From: Gnetum montanum
Lineage: Eukaryota; Streptophyta; Gnetopsida; Gnetales; Gnetaceae
Reading direction: 5' to 3'
Length of the DNA stretch: 64,000 nucleotides
NCBI GenBank assembly: GCA_015680685.1
Contig: MNCI01007569.1
Location: 237,241-301,240 of the forward strand
Positions 9,447 to 21,480 of this stretch are shown here, in pieces. The notes under the pieces are model-generated. The model did not search any database. It saw only the letters and a program-made list of their open reading frames with translations, and was not told the origin of the DNA. Both the position numbers and the translations under genes were made by a program. Each line of letters begins with the position of its first letter. Position 1 is the first letter of the stretch.

Positions 9447-11216
9447 TGACGAACCACGATATCGCGTCCACGATATCAGATCCAACCATGCGATGTCGGA
9501 TACCCAATATCGCGGCCTATCTCCTTGCCTATAAATAAGAGGCGAAGCCCTTGGTTTTCCCAGTAGACAATTAGTCCCTTAGCCAAACTCTTGCCATTTT
9601 TCCCTCTAGAGTTAGAATTATTTCTACATGCCTGCAGTAGGAGTCATAGAGTGAACGGATCTTTTTTCTAACATTGTGTACTTGAGCACACTTTGTGTAC
9701 AACAATAAAGACAAACTTTATGATAAACCTTGTAGCATATAGAATAAATTAATTAGCATTAATTATTATTTAATGCTTTCCTAGTTGATTAATGATTTCT
9801 CTCACCCTACAACTCTCTTAGTTAAATACACTTGGTACAACTGCTTCAAGCATGCGTGTGGCACTTGGTAACCTAGTGACAATTAGTGTTTGGCAATCCC
9901 AGTAGTGTTCCACTAGTTTAGGATGTGTACGGAAAGTGGGAACAGATACTAGTGTTAGGAGTAATTAGAACTTAGTTAATGAGTAGTTAAATTAGATTAG
10001 TACTTAGTTATCTCTCTCCCCCTCCTTACTAGCACAGGATATAAAACACATAAAAACTATAAAAATCATATGCCTCAAGCTTACCTAACCATACAACTGT
10101 GACATACAAGTAGGTTTGGGAAGACAACGATTAACCAACCTGTTATTGTTCCACAAAGACGCATAGGCACTTAGTCCTTGGAATTTGACNNNNNNNNNNN
10201 NNNNNNNNNNNNNNNNNNNNNNNNNNNNNNNNNNNNNNNNNNNNNNNNNNNNNNNNNNNNNNNNNNNNNNNNNNNNNNNNNNNNNNNNNNNNNNNNNNNN
10301 NNNNNNNNNNNNNNNNNNNNNNNNNNNNNNNNNNNNNNNNNNNNNNNNNNNNNNNNNNNNNNNNNNNNNNNNNNNNNNNNNNNNNNNNNNNNNNNNNNNN
10401 NNNNNNNNNNNNNNNNNNNNNNNNNNNNNNNNNNNNNNNNNNNNNNNNNNNNNNNNNNNNNNNNNNNNNNNNNNNNNNNNNNNNNNNNNNNNNNNNNNNN
10501 NNNNNNNNNNNNNNNNNNNNNNNNNNNNNNNNNNNNNNNNNNNNNNNNNNNNNNNNNNNNNNNNNNNNNNNNNNNNNNNNNNNNNNNNNNNNNNNNNNNN
10601 NNNNNNNNNNNNNNNNNNNNNNNNNNNNNNNNNNNNNNNNNNNNNNNNNNNNNNNNNNNNNNNNNNNNNNNNNNNNNNNNNNNNNNNNNNNNNNNNNNNN
10701 NNNNNNNNNNNNNNNNNNNNNNNNNNNNNNNNNNNNNNNNNNNNNNNNNNNNNNNNNNNNNNNNNNNNNNNNNNNNNNNNNNNNNNNNNNNNNNNNNNNN
10801 NNNNNNNNNNNNNNNNNNNNNNNNNNNNNNNNNNNNNNNNNNNNNNNNNNNNNNNNNNNNNNNNNNNNNNNNNNNNNNNNNNNNNNNNNNNNNNNNNNNN
10901 NNNNNNNNNNNNNNNNNNNNNNNNNNNNNNNNNNNNNNNNNNNNNNNNNNNNNNNNNNNNNNNNNNNNNNNNNNNNNNNNNNNNNNNCCTTACTAGCACA
11001 GGATATAAAACACATAAAAACTATAAAAATCATATGCCTCAAGCTTACCTAACCATACAACTGTGACATACAAGTAGGTTTGGGAAGACAACGATTAACC
11101 AACCTGTTATTGTTCCACAAAGACGCATAGGCACTTAGTCCTTGGAATTTGACCGGATCATGTGTGAAATGCTCGTATTCGTATGGTTGAGCATAGGGGT
11201 ACCTTGCTGCTCATCA
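9447..11216 (+). repeat. A1 3' LTR, interrupted by an assembly gap
   Basis: The LTR starts TGACGAACC (TGATGA in relatives) directly after the polypurine tract and ends TCATCA at 11211-11216. Real sequence is 9447-10189 plus 11154-11216, which together make 806 bp, matching the 808-bp LTR of A2. It contains GATATC-type repeats (9455-9518), a TATA box (TATAAATA, 9530-9537) and an AATAAA signal (9704-9709). Confidence 0.9.
10190..10987. other. assembly gap (798 N) with duplicated flanks
   Basis: All bases are N. The 166 bp before it (10024-10189) and the 166 bp after it (10988-11153) look identical base for base. Joining them once gives an LTR of normal length, so the gap probably contains no real sequence. 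Confidence 0.9.
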
Positions 11217-11311
11217 CAAGCCTAGAGGTATTATTTCAAATAGACAATACACTGATTGATCATTCAATTGAATCTTTCTAAAAAAATGCTTAGGAAAAAC
11301 CATTTTTTTTA

Positions 11312-11480
11312 ACAATGAGGTGTTAGCGTAGTGATAACACTCTTGATTTGAAAGCTCCAATTCATGGGTTCAATTTTAGTTGACAATGCTAAGTTATAAA
11401 GTTCTAATTGGACTCTATCTCTTAAGGTGTTCCTACACCCTAAAGCATTGTAAATTCACATGTAAATAAACTCATGCCAA
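11312..11480 (+). mobile_element. tRNA-derived SINE-like sequence
   Basis: A pol III A-box-like TAGCGTAGTGA (11324-11334) and B-box-like GGTTCAATTTT (11367-11377) start 43 bp apart, as in tRNA-derived plant SINEs, in a sequence whose leader resembles a tRNA (GTGATAACACTCTTGATTTG). The 3' limit and target duplications are not clear. Confidence 0.45.
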
Positions 11481-11734
11481 ACTCCAAAGCAACAACAAAT
11501 AGAAAAATTACCATTCATGATACTAGGATAGGAAGACGAGGGAGGGGGTGCCAGACCCAAAAAAATTAATAATGAACTAAAACTAAAAAATGTATTCCAT
11601 TTGTAGACCAAAAATTATCTATTGGATAAACATTACATTCATCTCATGGAAAATAAAAATAGATACAACAAAATGGCTAAGTGCCACTATATATATACAA
11701 AATAAGTCATATAGACTTTTTGTTGCAATGTTAT

Positions 11735-12183
11735 ATTTTTTTGTGGAGATAATCAACTAAAGGAAAAATAAGAAAGACACGATACTCATCCTCAAGAGTT
11801 GTTGATCCACAAAGCCTATAGGTATGTTCTTCCCTAGAAAGATTAATCCATCTTTTACTTTCTAACCTAAGTCAATGTGAACTCAAATGAAGGTTGTTGA
11901 TTAAGCTAGGAGATCTGATTGGAATATTATTTGTAAGATAGCAAACTTCATAATCAAGTTGATTACCTCTAAGATGATCCAAATAAACATTTTTTCTTTT
12001 CTTCCACATTTGACCATGCTTTTCTCAGCACTTGCTATTTAACCAACTTACATATGTGTTTAGGATTATGTTGTATTGCTTCCAATGAGAGATTCCATGT
12101 TTTTAGCCATTGTATTCCTTGAAAATACCAACCTTGTTCTTTTGTGGGTTTAAGAAATGTTTTGGAAATTTTGGCTTGCCTAG
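11735..12183 (-). pseudogene. LINE ORF2 remnant, 3' part
   Basis: On the minus strand the sequence encodes the C-terminal end of a LINE-type reverse transcriptase protein: QGWYFQGIQWLKTWN, then NLHLSSH and LRLESKRW, and a Cys-containing tail (YRLCGSTTLEDEY). This order is typical of the region after the RT domain in L1-like elements. A TAG (in 12030-12040) and frameshifts break it. The frame continues at 59592 on the other side of element B: B's 5-bp target duplication CCTAG lies exactly at the split, and skipping one copy keeps the frame open. Confidence 0.7.
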
Positions 12184-13024
12184 TGATGAAGTGTCTTCCT
12201 TGGGTTCCATCAACAGGATGTGGTCGATGCAATCTCGTCAACATCGTCATGTCAATGCATGGTATGATGCATCAATGTGACCCCTTCAATGCAGTGTCAA
12301 TCATTGCCTATAAATACATGCTCACCAATCGCATTTATGCATCTCATAGTTAGTATCCTGGCAAAGCTCTTGCATTTTGTTCATTTGATAGTTAAAATAT
12401 TTTCTAAGTGCCTGTCGTAGGAGTGAGAAGTGTACAAATTTTTATTCAAACAATAATGTACCTAAGCACCTTGGTGTGACTGGCAATAAAGATGAGCTTT
12501 CTTCATAAACCTTGTAGCATTTGGAAATAGATTAATGTTTACTTTAAATGCACTTATTACTTTTGTAGTTTACTTTAATGAATCAAATTAATTAATTAAA
12601 GCACATAAGTATGATCATTTTGAGCATATGTTAACGTTTGGTAATCCCAATAGTGCTTAACACTTGGTAACTCAATAACACTAGAACGTGGTTTAGGATG
12701 TGTATGATAAATAGGAATATATGCTTATGTTAGGATTAGTTAAGCTATTAGTTAGTTACTAGATTACTTAAACACTTAATTACTTTATTTTCTAGCACTT
12801 AGGCAATTTAAACAATAAAATATAAAATGATAAAAATCATATGCCTCAGTTACACTTAGCCCTATACTTGCACCTCACAAGTGAAAGACAACAATCACTT
12901 CCTTGATATGTATTACCTAGAACTAGTGTACTTAGAGAGCTAAAGTCTATGGAATTCAATTGGATCACTTAGTATACACTAGTGATTCATATGGTTGGGC
13001 ATAGGAACTGCTTGCTGCTCATCA
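12184..13024 (+). repeat. B 5' LTR
   Basis: 841 bp, starting TGATGAAG and ending TCATCA. TATAAATA is at 12309-12316 and an AATAAA signal near 12487. The U3 carries ATGCAT/GATGCATCAATG words instead of GATATC units. Confidence 0.85.
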
Positions 13025-13025
13025 T

Positions 13026-13043
13026 TAGCATCATTGTCGGGAA
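13026..13043 (+). other. B primer-binding site (tRNA-Asp type)
   Basis: TAGCATCATTGTCGGGAA directly follows the LTR. Compared with the complement of the plant tRNA-Asp 3' end (TGGCGCCGTTGCCGGGGA), the differences are all transitions, as expected from cytosine deamination. Confidence 0.65.
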
Positions 13044-13164
13044 CCTTAGTTAGCTACGTGCGCTATCTAGGAGTTAGTGAAATCCTTCAACAACGTTGTA
13101 ATGAACCTAAAAGTTAGAATCATTAATAATAATAATAATAGTAAGAGCACACTATTTTTCTTTT

Positions 13165-13410
13165 CAACTAAAATGTGTTCCTCTCATAGGGTTGATTTTC
13201 CACCGTCGTTCGAGCATACATCCAATCAACAACGACATGAATGGTCAAAACCTCCAATGCCCCAACAATGCAGAATGGTGTATACTCATCCTAATGAGTA
13301 TGTGCCAGACTTCACCTTCATCTTGCATTAGGATGAATAGCTATGATGGAGGGACATGGAGGGTAACATTGTGTTGCTGCTCCATTAATTGATTCCTATG
13401 TTGTTGCTCC
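13165..13410 (+). pseudogene. gag: B gag N-terminal remnant
   Basis: Frames resemble the start of gag in A2, including the segment equivalent to DEYVPNFTFILHQDEQ (here around 13295-13335) and GNIVLL. Similarity to gag stops near 13400, and late gag sequence begins near 13490, so about 1.2 kb of central gag is missing. This is the likely junction between B and the nested element F. Confidence 0.6.
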
Positions 13411-13479
13411 AAACTCTCATGAGATTGGGGATTCAGAGGCTCAATGTTGAATATATTGTGTAAGACCATGACTATCAGG

Positions 13480-14230
13480 ATTATCATCCCACTAAGACAT
13501 AATGTAAGAGCTATCTTAAATATTGCTGAAGAGTCCAAGGAGCAAAGTGGTAAGCAAGAGTGTCAGAGGTGTAAGGAAGCTGAATGCACCATATCTAAGG
13601 GTAAAGGTAAAATTGCAACACTAGAGATGGCTATGAATAACGATTTAGATGATAATGGTGGGTGTGATGTTTGCCAGTATGAACATCCTAAGGAATTTTG
13701 TCCAATTGTATCACACTTGTAGGAATCTGGGGTGTATGCCTTACATCCATGACTTGCACAAAAGAAAATGCCCAAAAGATTGCCTTATCCATAAGGTAAT
13801 CCTCAATAGTTCCACCAACTGCAGTAGTACTATCCAAGTGGAACTCCTCTGCAACCCTATGAACTATAAGAGTAGTGGCAGCAACCACAATCATGGGCAT
13901 TTCCACCTCCAAGATACCAATACCCTTATCAGCAACCAGATTCCTACAATTACTATGTTCAACAACCTTCATCTCCAAGGAACTCCTCTAGTCATATTGT
14001 TGCTTAAAAATCTTACCACTACCCTCCTAAACATACCAATCACCCTATCCATGAAGGGATTCCACCTACTACCCTCATGCACCTCCTATTTCTACACCTA
14101 CTACTCCACCTCCTGCACAACTATCGCCTACTCCATCTATGCAGGGTGAATTGCCTACACAACCACAACAAAGAAATGCTATGAGGGTAGTTAACCTGCA
14201 ATCGATTAACCCATCTAGTGGGTCAAAACC
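13480..14230 (+). pseudogene. gag: F gag C-terminal remnant
   Basis: Open over about 90 codons (13444-13722) with a charged stretch and the knuckle CDVCQYEHPKEFC (C-x2-C-x3-H-x4-C), then a TAG. A Pro/Tyr/His-rich tail follows with stops in every frame. Confidence 0.75.
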
Positions 14231-14379
14231 ATGAACAAAGAAAAGACCCTTCTTCCAACCTCATAGTCCATCAAAGCCCTCGGATACATCAATGGTTGGT
14301 AACCCTGCTCCTCCATCTTCCTCTATTTCCTCTCTATCCGAGTCCCCTTCAAACCAAAATCCTTTGTAAATCCATACTG

Positions 14380-14850
14380 TAATGTTAACACATGTTGTAT
14401 CTGATTGGATTTGAGCTAGTAACCTACCCAGAAAATTAGCTAATCTCGAAAGTCCCCTAGTTTACTTGCAAATTGGTGAAAATGAACCTTGTAAGGCTCT
14501 TCTTGACTTTGGTTCTAGTGTCAATTTGATCTCGTATGAGATGTATACATGTGGAACCTTCCTTCTTTGAAGAAGAGCAACATCTAGCTGGAACTGGTGG
14601 ACCAGTCCATCACTGTTCCATTGGGACTGGTTGAAGACATCATCACCACTATTTTTGGGTGGTCATATCCCATTGATTTCCTAGTAATCAAAGTGGAGAA
14701 CTATAAGGGGGACTTTCCAATCAGTATGGGAATGGCATGGCTAAGTACTGTGGATGCCAAAATGAGCATTAGAGATCTTTCCTTGGAAATATCAAAAGAA
14801 AATGAGTTTGGAAAGATCAAGAAGAAGAGAGTTCCATGTATTGCACACAG
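14380..14850 (+). pseudogene. F protease remnant
   Basis: LLDFGSSVNLIS near 14500 has the catalytic DSG changed to DFG. A frameshift follows, then DQSITVPLGLVEDIITT and FPISMGMAWL (14597-14760). Inactive. Confidence 0.75.
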
Positions 14851-14950
14851 CAATTCAGGGAGCCATTGTGTGCAGAAGTTATGGTCAATAAAGCAAACAT
14901 CTATCTCTACATGTAAGTAGTGTGCACCAAAAGCTAATATCTAGAGATGT

Positions 14951-15980
14951 TTGTATGCAGCAGCCACAAAACAAGAAGGCACCCAGTGGTTGACAGCTGA
15001 TACTAGCAGTAGTACATTATGCATGGAACCAACTAAGGGCCTAATGTACGAGTACGTTGCAAGTATGGATAAACTCAAGCAAGTTCATCACCATCTCTCT
15101 AAAGGACCAAATGATAATGTCAATTGGGATGAGCTGGAAATTCCTAACAACTTTAAACAAGAGCCCCTTGAATTGAAGATGCTACTAGCTGTAATGGAGT
15201 ATGTATTTGTGAAAATTGGGAGGATGATCATTATTAATGTCAAGCTTGCTGTAGAAAAGAAGAGAAAATTGATACAAGTTGTGAAAAAATGGTTAGCAAC
15301 ATTTACCTAGTCATATTTCGAACTCACTGGGATAGATCCAAGAATATGCCAGCACCAAATATACACTGACCCCACCGTCAAGCCGAAACAATAGCCGCAA
15401 CAATGCTTGAATTCCAAGTTAAAACAGATTGTCAAAGAGGAGATTAAACAACTCCTCAAAGTAGGATTCATCTACCTTGTTGCAAATAGTGAGTGGGTTA
15501 GCCCTCTCATGATTGTGCTAAAGAAAGGAGGCAAATGGCAAGTGTGCATTGATTTTTGACTGCTCAACATGGCAACTTTCAAGGATCATTTTTAGTTGCC
15601 TTTCATCGACCAAGTGCTGGACACCATTTCGGGGCATAGCTATTACAACTTTCTTGATGGGTATAGTGGGTATAACCAAATTCAAATTGCATTAGAGGAC
15701 CAGGCAAAGATAACTTTCACAAGTCCTTGGGGGACTTTTTCCTACTAACAGATGCCATTTGGTCTATGCAATGCCCTAGCCACATTTCAATGATTAGTTC
15801 TCAGCATTTTTCAACAGCAAATCGGTATCAGGGTAGAAGTTTTTATGGATGATTTTCTATCTATGGAGCTACATTCGAATAAGCCCTAGACTATCTTGAG
15901 CAAGTGTTGAATAGATGTGTCAAAACAAACCTCCACCTCAATTGGCAAAAGAATTATCTTATGGTCCAGGAAGGCATACT
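14951..15980 (+). pseudogene. pol: F reverse transcriptase remnant
   Basis: The linker is open at 14951-15310. RT motifs read KKGGKWQVCIDF, then a TGA, then LLNMATFKDHF, NQIQIALEDQAK, PFGLCNA and FMDDF at 15842-15856, with stops between them. The next frame (15904-16113) holds NLHLNWQKNYLMVQEGILLGH. Confidence 0.85.
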
Positions 15981-16049
15981 CTTAGGGCATCGCATCTCAA
16001 AAGCAGGAATCAAGGTGGACCCTGAAAAAATAAGGGTCATCCAAGGAAT

Positions 16050-16711
16050 AACCTGTCAACCTGAAACAATCAAAGAAGTTCAGTCATTCCTTGGACATAC
16101 TGGCTACTACTAGCACTTCATTGAGAATTTTTCCAAAATCGCCAAGCTATTCGTAGAATTGACAAAGAAGGATGCACCATTCTTCTACACCCCTACATGT
16201 GAATCAGCATTTCAACAGTTGAAGCAAAAGCTTATTGAAACTCCCATTTTTCAAGTACCAAATTGGTCTAGACCGTTTCATGTGATGACTGATGCATCAA
16301 ATTATGCTTTGGAGGTAGTGTTTATGTAGATGGATAATCAAAAACATCCATATTACACACTGCACAAGTCAGAGCATCACAAGTGCACAACTAAACTACA
16401 CCACCATAGAAAAAGAGTTGATGACAGTGATGTTCGCTTTAGAGAAGTTTAGGCACTGCTACAAAGTGTTTCTGCACACAGATCATCGTGCCATCAGATT
16501 TTTAATGAACAAACCAATGGTAAACCCCCATGTCATATGGTGGCTCGTGATTTTGCAAGAATTTGATCTCACAATGGTAGATTTTAAAGGTGTGAAGAAT
16601 GTGATCGCAGATCACTTATTACGACTAAGATGGGATGACAAAGAGAAAGAGAGCCCTTTATCTAATCAATTCCTTGATGAAGCTCTCCTTGCAGGTGCTA
16701 TTAATGCATAA
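16050..16711 (+). pseudogene. pol: F connection and RNase H remnant
   Basis: SFLGHTGYY then a stop. RNase H keeps VMTDASNYAL (catalytic Asp present), EKELMTVMFALEKFRH and HTDHRAIRFLMNKP, with at least one stop at 16327. Confidence 0.8.
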
Positions 16712-16789
16712 ATGCCTGATGAACCAAAATGGTACAACATCATCCTCACTTATTTGCTCAAGCAAGAACTGCTGTAAGGGCTGGACACT

Positions 16790-18020
16790 AGAAAGAAATA
16801 ATAGTTTCTTCACTAAGTCATATATTTCATGGAGATTAATGAAAACCTTTACAAGGTTTATCCTGATGGCCTGGTACGTTGGTATGTCCCTGATATGAAT
16901 CAACTTTGCATTCTTCAAGATGCTCACAAAGGTCCTTATGGGGGCTATTATGCTAGGAGATGCACGGCCATAAAAATCCTCATGGTGGGGTATTATTGGC
17001 CAACATCTTTAGGGATGCACATTAATTCGTTCACGCCTGTGATTGTTGCCAAAGGGATGATGGAATGATAGCTCAAATGGAGGAACCACAACAATGAAGA
17101 TAAACTCTCACACCATTCGAAATTTAGGGCATTGACTTTATGGGTTCCATCACACCTTTATCAAATGGAAAGGCATATATAATAATCGTAGTTAACTATT
17201 GTACCAAGTGGGCAGAAGCAATAGTCGTCACCAACTGTACATCCACCACTGTTACTCAGTTTATATAATAAAACATCGTAAACAGGTTTGTTGTACCTCA
17301 TGTGTTAATTTTTGATAATGGAACTTATTTTACTGGTGCCACTTTCCAGAAGTTGATGCAACGCTTGGGGGTTAAACATAAATTCACAACACCATATCAC
17401 CCCCAAGCCAATGCTCAAGCTAAAGTTACTAATCGAGATATTACAAAAATCCTAACATGACCCATTAGCAAATATCGAAGGGACTAGAGCACTAAATTAA
17501 ATGATGTCCTTTGAGCTTATCACTCCAAATGGAAGCTTCCCATAGGTTATTCTCCCTATGAGCTCGTGTACGGAAAACTATCAACATTGCCCATCCAATC
17601 CAAGCTCCATACACTCTCTACAGCCTATGACCTTGACCTAGATCTAAGTCTAGCATAGAAATAATAATTAATAAGTCTCAACCTATTAGACGAAAATTAT
17701 TTAATGGCCCTATCATCCAACAAGATGCATAAGGCATTCAACAAAAAATGCCATGATCTCAAAATAAGAAAAGTTAAGTTTCAACCAAGAGACAAGGTTC
17801 TCTATTAGAATCCTGCACATGTACCTTAACGAACCAAATTTCAAACATTGTGGGAAGGACCTTACATCATTGATGAGACTTTTCCATATGGGGCCATCAT
17901 CATCTACAAACCTGACAATCCAAATAAGAAACAATTAGTCAACATTCAACAAATAAAACTTTTCCATGAGCCTAAGCCAACCAACACACTAAACACCTCG
18001 CCAGATGGATAACCATGCTC
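16790..18020 (+). pseudogene. pol: F integrase remnant
   Basis: HKGPYGGYYARR (both zinc-site residues altered), then a GIDFMG core, a second-Asp region reading FDNGTYFTGATF, PYHPQANAQAKV and the C-terminal HKAFNKKCHDLKIRK. Stops occur at many places. Confidence 0.8.
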
Positions 18021-20085
18021 AATCTTTTGGATCTCTCCCTTTCAATCTAGTCATGGGGGAGATGGCCACCCATACTAACACCTTAGGTGGCTCCTTAATT
18101 TTTTACCTTTTTGTTTTACACATTTTTGGTTTTACAACTTTTTGTTTTCATCTTCTTTGTTTTATATTTTTCTAATTTTACATATTTATATTTTTAAGGT
18201 TATTGATCTTTTCTTAGTTTTTTTTTTACACCAATATTAATATATTCAATATATATTGCCTACTCTTTTACTTTCTTTTCTAGTTATGTTTGCTTATGTT
18301 TGATGTGTTTTCCTACTTTTTCTACTAATAAGGTGCCAGGTACAATGGCAATGCACTACTTGATGGTGGTATGCTTTATTTGTTATTTGATTGTTGATGT
18401 CTGGTTTTTGACTTTGAATGCCCTTACTAATGGCTGGGACATGGTTTCTTTTCATGTAATAGGTAGTGAGTCCACATCATCCACCCATCCACATACTCTA
18501 TGGTTTTCCTTGTTTTGGAAGAGTGCAGTCTCTTCTTCATTAATACAACTTTAATAAATTGGTGACTTGTGTAGTTTCCAAAATTGGGAAGGAATCAAAG
18601 GTTTGAATAGGCTGTGGCTTCAAAGGAATGTGGTATTCTTTATGCTTTTCTGTTTTCCTGTGTGCAGGGGTGTTCTCGTAAGCTTCTCACCGTTCTGCGT
18701 CATTTCATAATAGGAAGTCAAATAAGTCCTTGCATGGTATGGTCCTCATACAAAAAAAAAGATATGAGAATTCAAAGCACACCCCTTGGACAAAATAAAT
18801 GTGAAAAATGCATGGGTCTTTACATGGTATGGTTCCCATTCAAAAAAAATATGGGAATTCAAAGCACACCCCTTAGACCAAATAAAAAGGGCTACAAGCA
18901 TTGGTTATGAGACTTGTCTTGTCTCCTCTAACTAAGGCCCTTTCTCACTTCCTACCTTCACTTCAATTTAGAATAATGGTTGTTTTGTGAGAGCATTCTT
19001 GTATCTCAGGGGAAGGGCTTGCCGTAGAATGTCAATGCGAAGTCACTGAAAGTGGTTGGTTTTGATCTAGACTGACGAAGGATCCTACCAAGTCAATTAA
19101 TCACAAACTCCACAAGGGACTATAAGTGACCATAATTAGGAACTCCATTCCACTCTCTTTGTCATCCATCTATACTTTTCATACCTCACCTCGTTGTTGT
19201 TTCATGTTTTGATTCAATGTTCTAGTTTGATGTGTCAGGTTTCTCACTCAATTACTTTTGCATTTTTCATACTTAACTTTCCATAACCATTAATCATCCA
19301 TGGTGCCCACGGACTCCTTGTTTTGAGGTTATGCAAGGTCGTAAAAGGCCTGTGCCTGCTTTGGGGAGGACCCACTTGCATATCTTTTGGTTTGGTTAAG
19401 TTAACTTCTTTATCCTTAAACATTGTTACAATCAAATTCTTTTTATTTACCCCATGCATGTCATCCAATTGTACGCACCTTCACAACTATTTGTAATGAA
19501 CTCCTTTTTATTGTTGTGAATACCCTCTTTCCAGTACTCCTTATGTTAAAATTTTTCTAAATTATCTGGATCGCTTCTCTTATTTAACCCATTTGTTAGT
19601 CTTTCCACTAACAACATCAAGCAAGTAATTTATCACAATCACAACTTAGCTAGATAAAATTGCTGATTAGACAAGGTACTTAGCCATTATCTGTTGCACT
19701 ATATATACTAATCCTTGGTTTTATTGTGATTGCAGTGGGAAGCATGGACAGGAAGTGGGATTGTCATCACCAAGGAGGATGCAACCATATCACTCATGGC
19801 AAATTGTTCATGATCACTGGATCTCTTCTATCTCTCCCTCATTCTTCTATTACCAAGAGGGGTTGGATGTTCTTTGGATTCATTGGTGTTCTTTCCTATT
19901 GTCATGAACACCCAATGTTATACACCATGGTCATATTGTATGCTCAGGCACTTTTGTATTTGTCTGTTTTCTCTATGTCACTCTGCATGTCAGTCAAATA
20001 AGTCCACACCCCTATTATATTTTGTAAAGGACTTGTTCCTCTTCTTTTGTACTTGAGGATGACTTTTCATTCAATCATGGGGGTA
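18021..20085 (+). other. F post-pol stretch and 3' remnant
   Basis: It has the shared hydrophobic-peptide region (ASKECGILYAFLFSC near 18615), a tandem duplication of the A-loop hairpin (18745-18768 and 18833-18857), the conserved block at 19354-19376, a branch-point-like CACAACTTAGC and an acceptor-like TTGTGATTGCAG ending near 19736, and a polypurine tract ending GGGGGTA at 20085. No long 3' ORF is present. Confidence 0.65.
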
Positions 20086-20964
20086 TGATAAATCATGTTT
20101 TTCTTTACTCCAATATCGGGGTGGCCGCGATATCAGGTACACGATATCAGGTATGCAATATCGTGGCCCAAGATGCGATATTGTACATTCGATATCATAG
20201 GGTTAGTCCCAGGTCTATAAATACAACACCCAAGCACACAATTGGGAGTAAGTTTTTAGCAATCAAGTAGCAAAACTCTTACAGTTTGTCCATTTGAAAG
20301 TTAGAACATTTTCCAAGTATCCACAGTAGGAGGTCTAACTTTGAACAGATCTTTATTCAAGCATTGATGTACCTAAGCACACCATTGTGTTGGCAATAAA
20401 GACGAACTCTTTGATCCATTCCTTGCAGCACTTGAGATTTTCTTTCTTATGCATTTATATTTCATGCAATTTACATTAATGTTATTTATGCAGTAACTAA
20501 TTTTGATTAATCAAGCAACTTATTAAGATACATAAGCACGACCCCTTTGAGGATACATGTGACACTTGGTAGCTCATAAACGACTAGCGCTTGATAACCT
20601 AGTAGTGTTTGCACAACGTTTAGGATGTGTCCGGGAAGTGGGAACAATTACTTATGTTAGGCTAGATTAGACTATAGTTTACTTAGCAATTAATCACTCT
20701 TACTTTTAATCACTCTTACTTTTATTCTTGTTCTAGGTGAGTAATTCCATAAAAACACAAAATAATAAAAATCTTATGCCTCAGTCACACTTAACCATCC
20801 AATTGCATTCAACAAGTGGGACTGGGAAGACAACAAACAAATAACACGCACACACTATTTAGCTCTAGTATATTTAGTAACTATAGTCTATAGAATTCGA
20901 CCAGATCGCACGTGAATACTTGTGATTCATATGGTTGGGTGCAGGGGTACCTTGCCACTCATTA
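20086..20964 (+). repeat. F 3' LTR
   Basis: 879 bp from TGATAAATC to TCATTA. GATATC-type repeats lie at 20108-20208, TATAAATA at 20216-20223 and AATAAA near 20395. The 5 bp after it (GCATT) fit a target duplication in B gag, but the matching left copy has been lost. Confidence 0.8.
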
Positions 20965-21480
20965 GCATTGAATCCAAGATTGGCAAGAAGGTAAGCATTC
21001 AAAAGGTTGCCTTATTCTCAAGACAACTATAGGTAGTTTCACCAACAGCAAGCCTAATATCCAAGTATACCTCCACCTCAACCTCATGAGTAGTACTAGG
21101 AATGGCAACATTCACAGTCATGGGGGATGCCACCACCAAGGTAGTAGTACCCTTACCGGTAGCCAGATCCCTATAGGTACTACATTCAGCAACCAATTTC
21201 TCCACATGACTCTTTCAGTCATGCATCATTCGAACACCACTACTACCCTCCTGAATACTATAGAGCCCAATCTCCAAGATGGAAATCCCCACGTCCACTC
21301 TACCCTCCCTATCCTTCTACACCTATACCTCTGCCTTCAACTCAGTTTCCACCAGCTCCTTCCATGTAGGGTGAAATTCCTACCCAGCCATAACAAAGAA
21401 ATGCCACAAGGGTTGTTAACTTATAGCTGGCTTCTCAGCCAAGTGGTTCAGAAAATAAACCTTGAAAAAGACCTTTCTTC
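20965..21480 (+). pseudogene. gag: B gag C-terminal tail
   Basis: Homologous to the late-gag tail of A1, A2 and F (the segment after GVYALNP), Pro/Tyr/His-rich, and joined directly to the end of F's LTR. This shows that F sits inside B's gag. Confidence 0.65.

Larger units (their letters stand above)
1980..11216 (+). mobile_element. element A1: Athila-like gypsy retrotransposon, 5' truncated
   Basis: Similarity to the complete element A2 begins abruptly near 1980, inside gag, so the 5' LTR, primer-binding site and gag N-terminus are missing. Then come gag, protease, RT, RNase H and integrase remnants in order, the post-pol non-coding stretch, a polypurine tract ending GGGGGTA (to 9446) and the 3' LTR. 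If the assembly gap and duplicated flank inside the LTR are removed, the element plus the missing 5' part would be about 9.9 kb, the same as A2. Every domain has stops; it is a dead copy. Confidence 0.9.
13480..20964 (+). mobile_element. element F: gypsy retrotransposon, 5' end lost, nested in B gag
   Basis: It runs from late gag through protease, RT, RNase H, integrase and the post-pol stretch to a 3' LTR (20086-20964) whose U3 differs from B's. No 5' LTR exists. B's own gag tail resumes at 20965 right after F's LTR. The simplest reading is that F inserted in B's gag and a later deletion fused B's gag start to F's gag end, removing F's 5' LTR. The starting coordinate is therefore approximate. 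Confidence 0.7.

Noticed and set aside
10085-11066. Long open frames on both strands across the gap
   Set aside because: They consist almost only of N codons.
13122-13140. (AAT)n microsatellite
   Set aside because: Only about six imperfect units; ordinary in AT-rich DNA.
12184-20964. A simple complete element with LTRs at 12184 and 20086
   Set aside because: The U3 regions do not match, gag is broken, and the CCTAG duplication of the first LTR pairs with 59587, not with the sequence after 20964.
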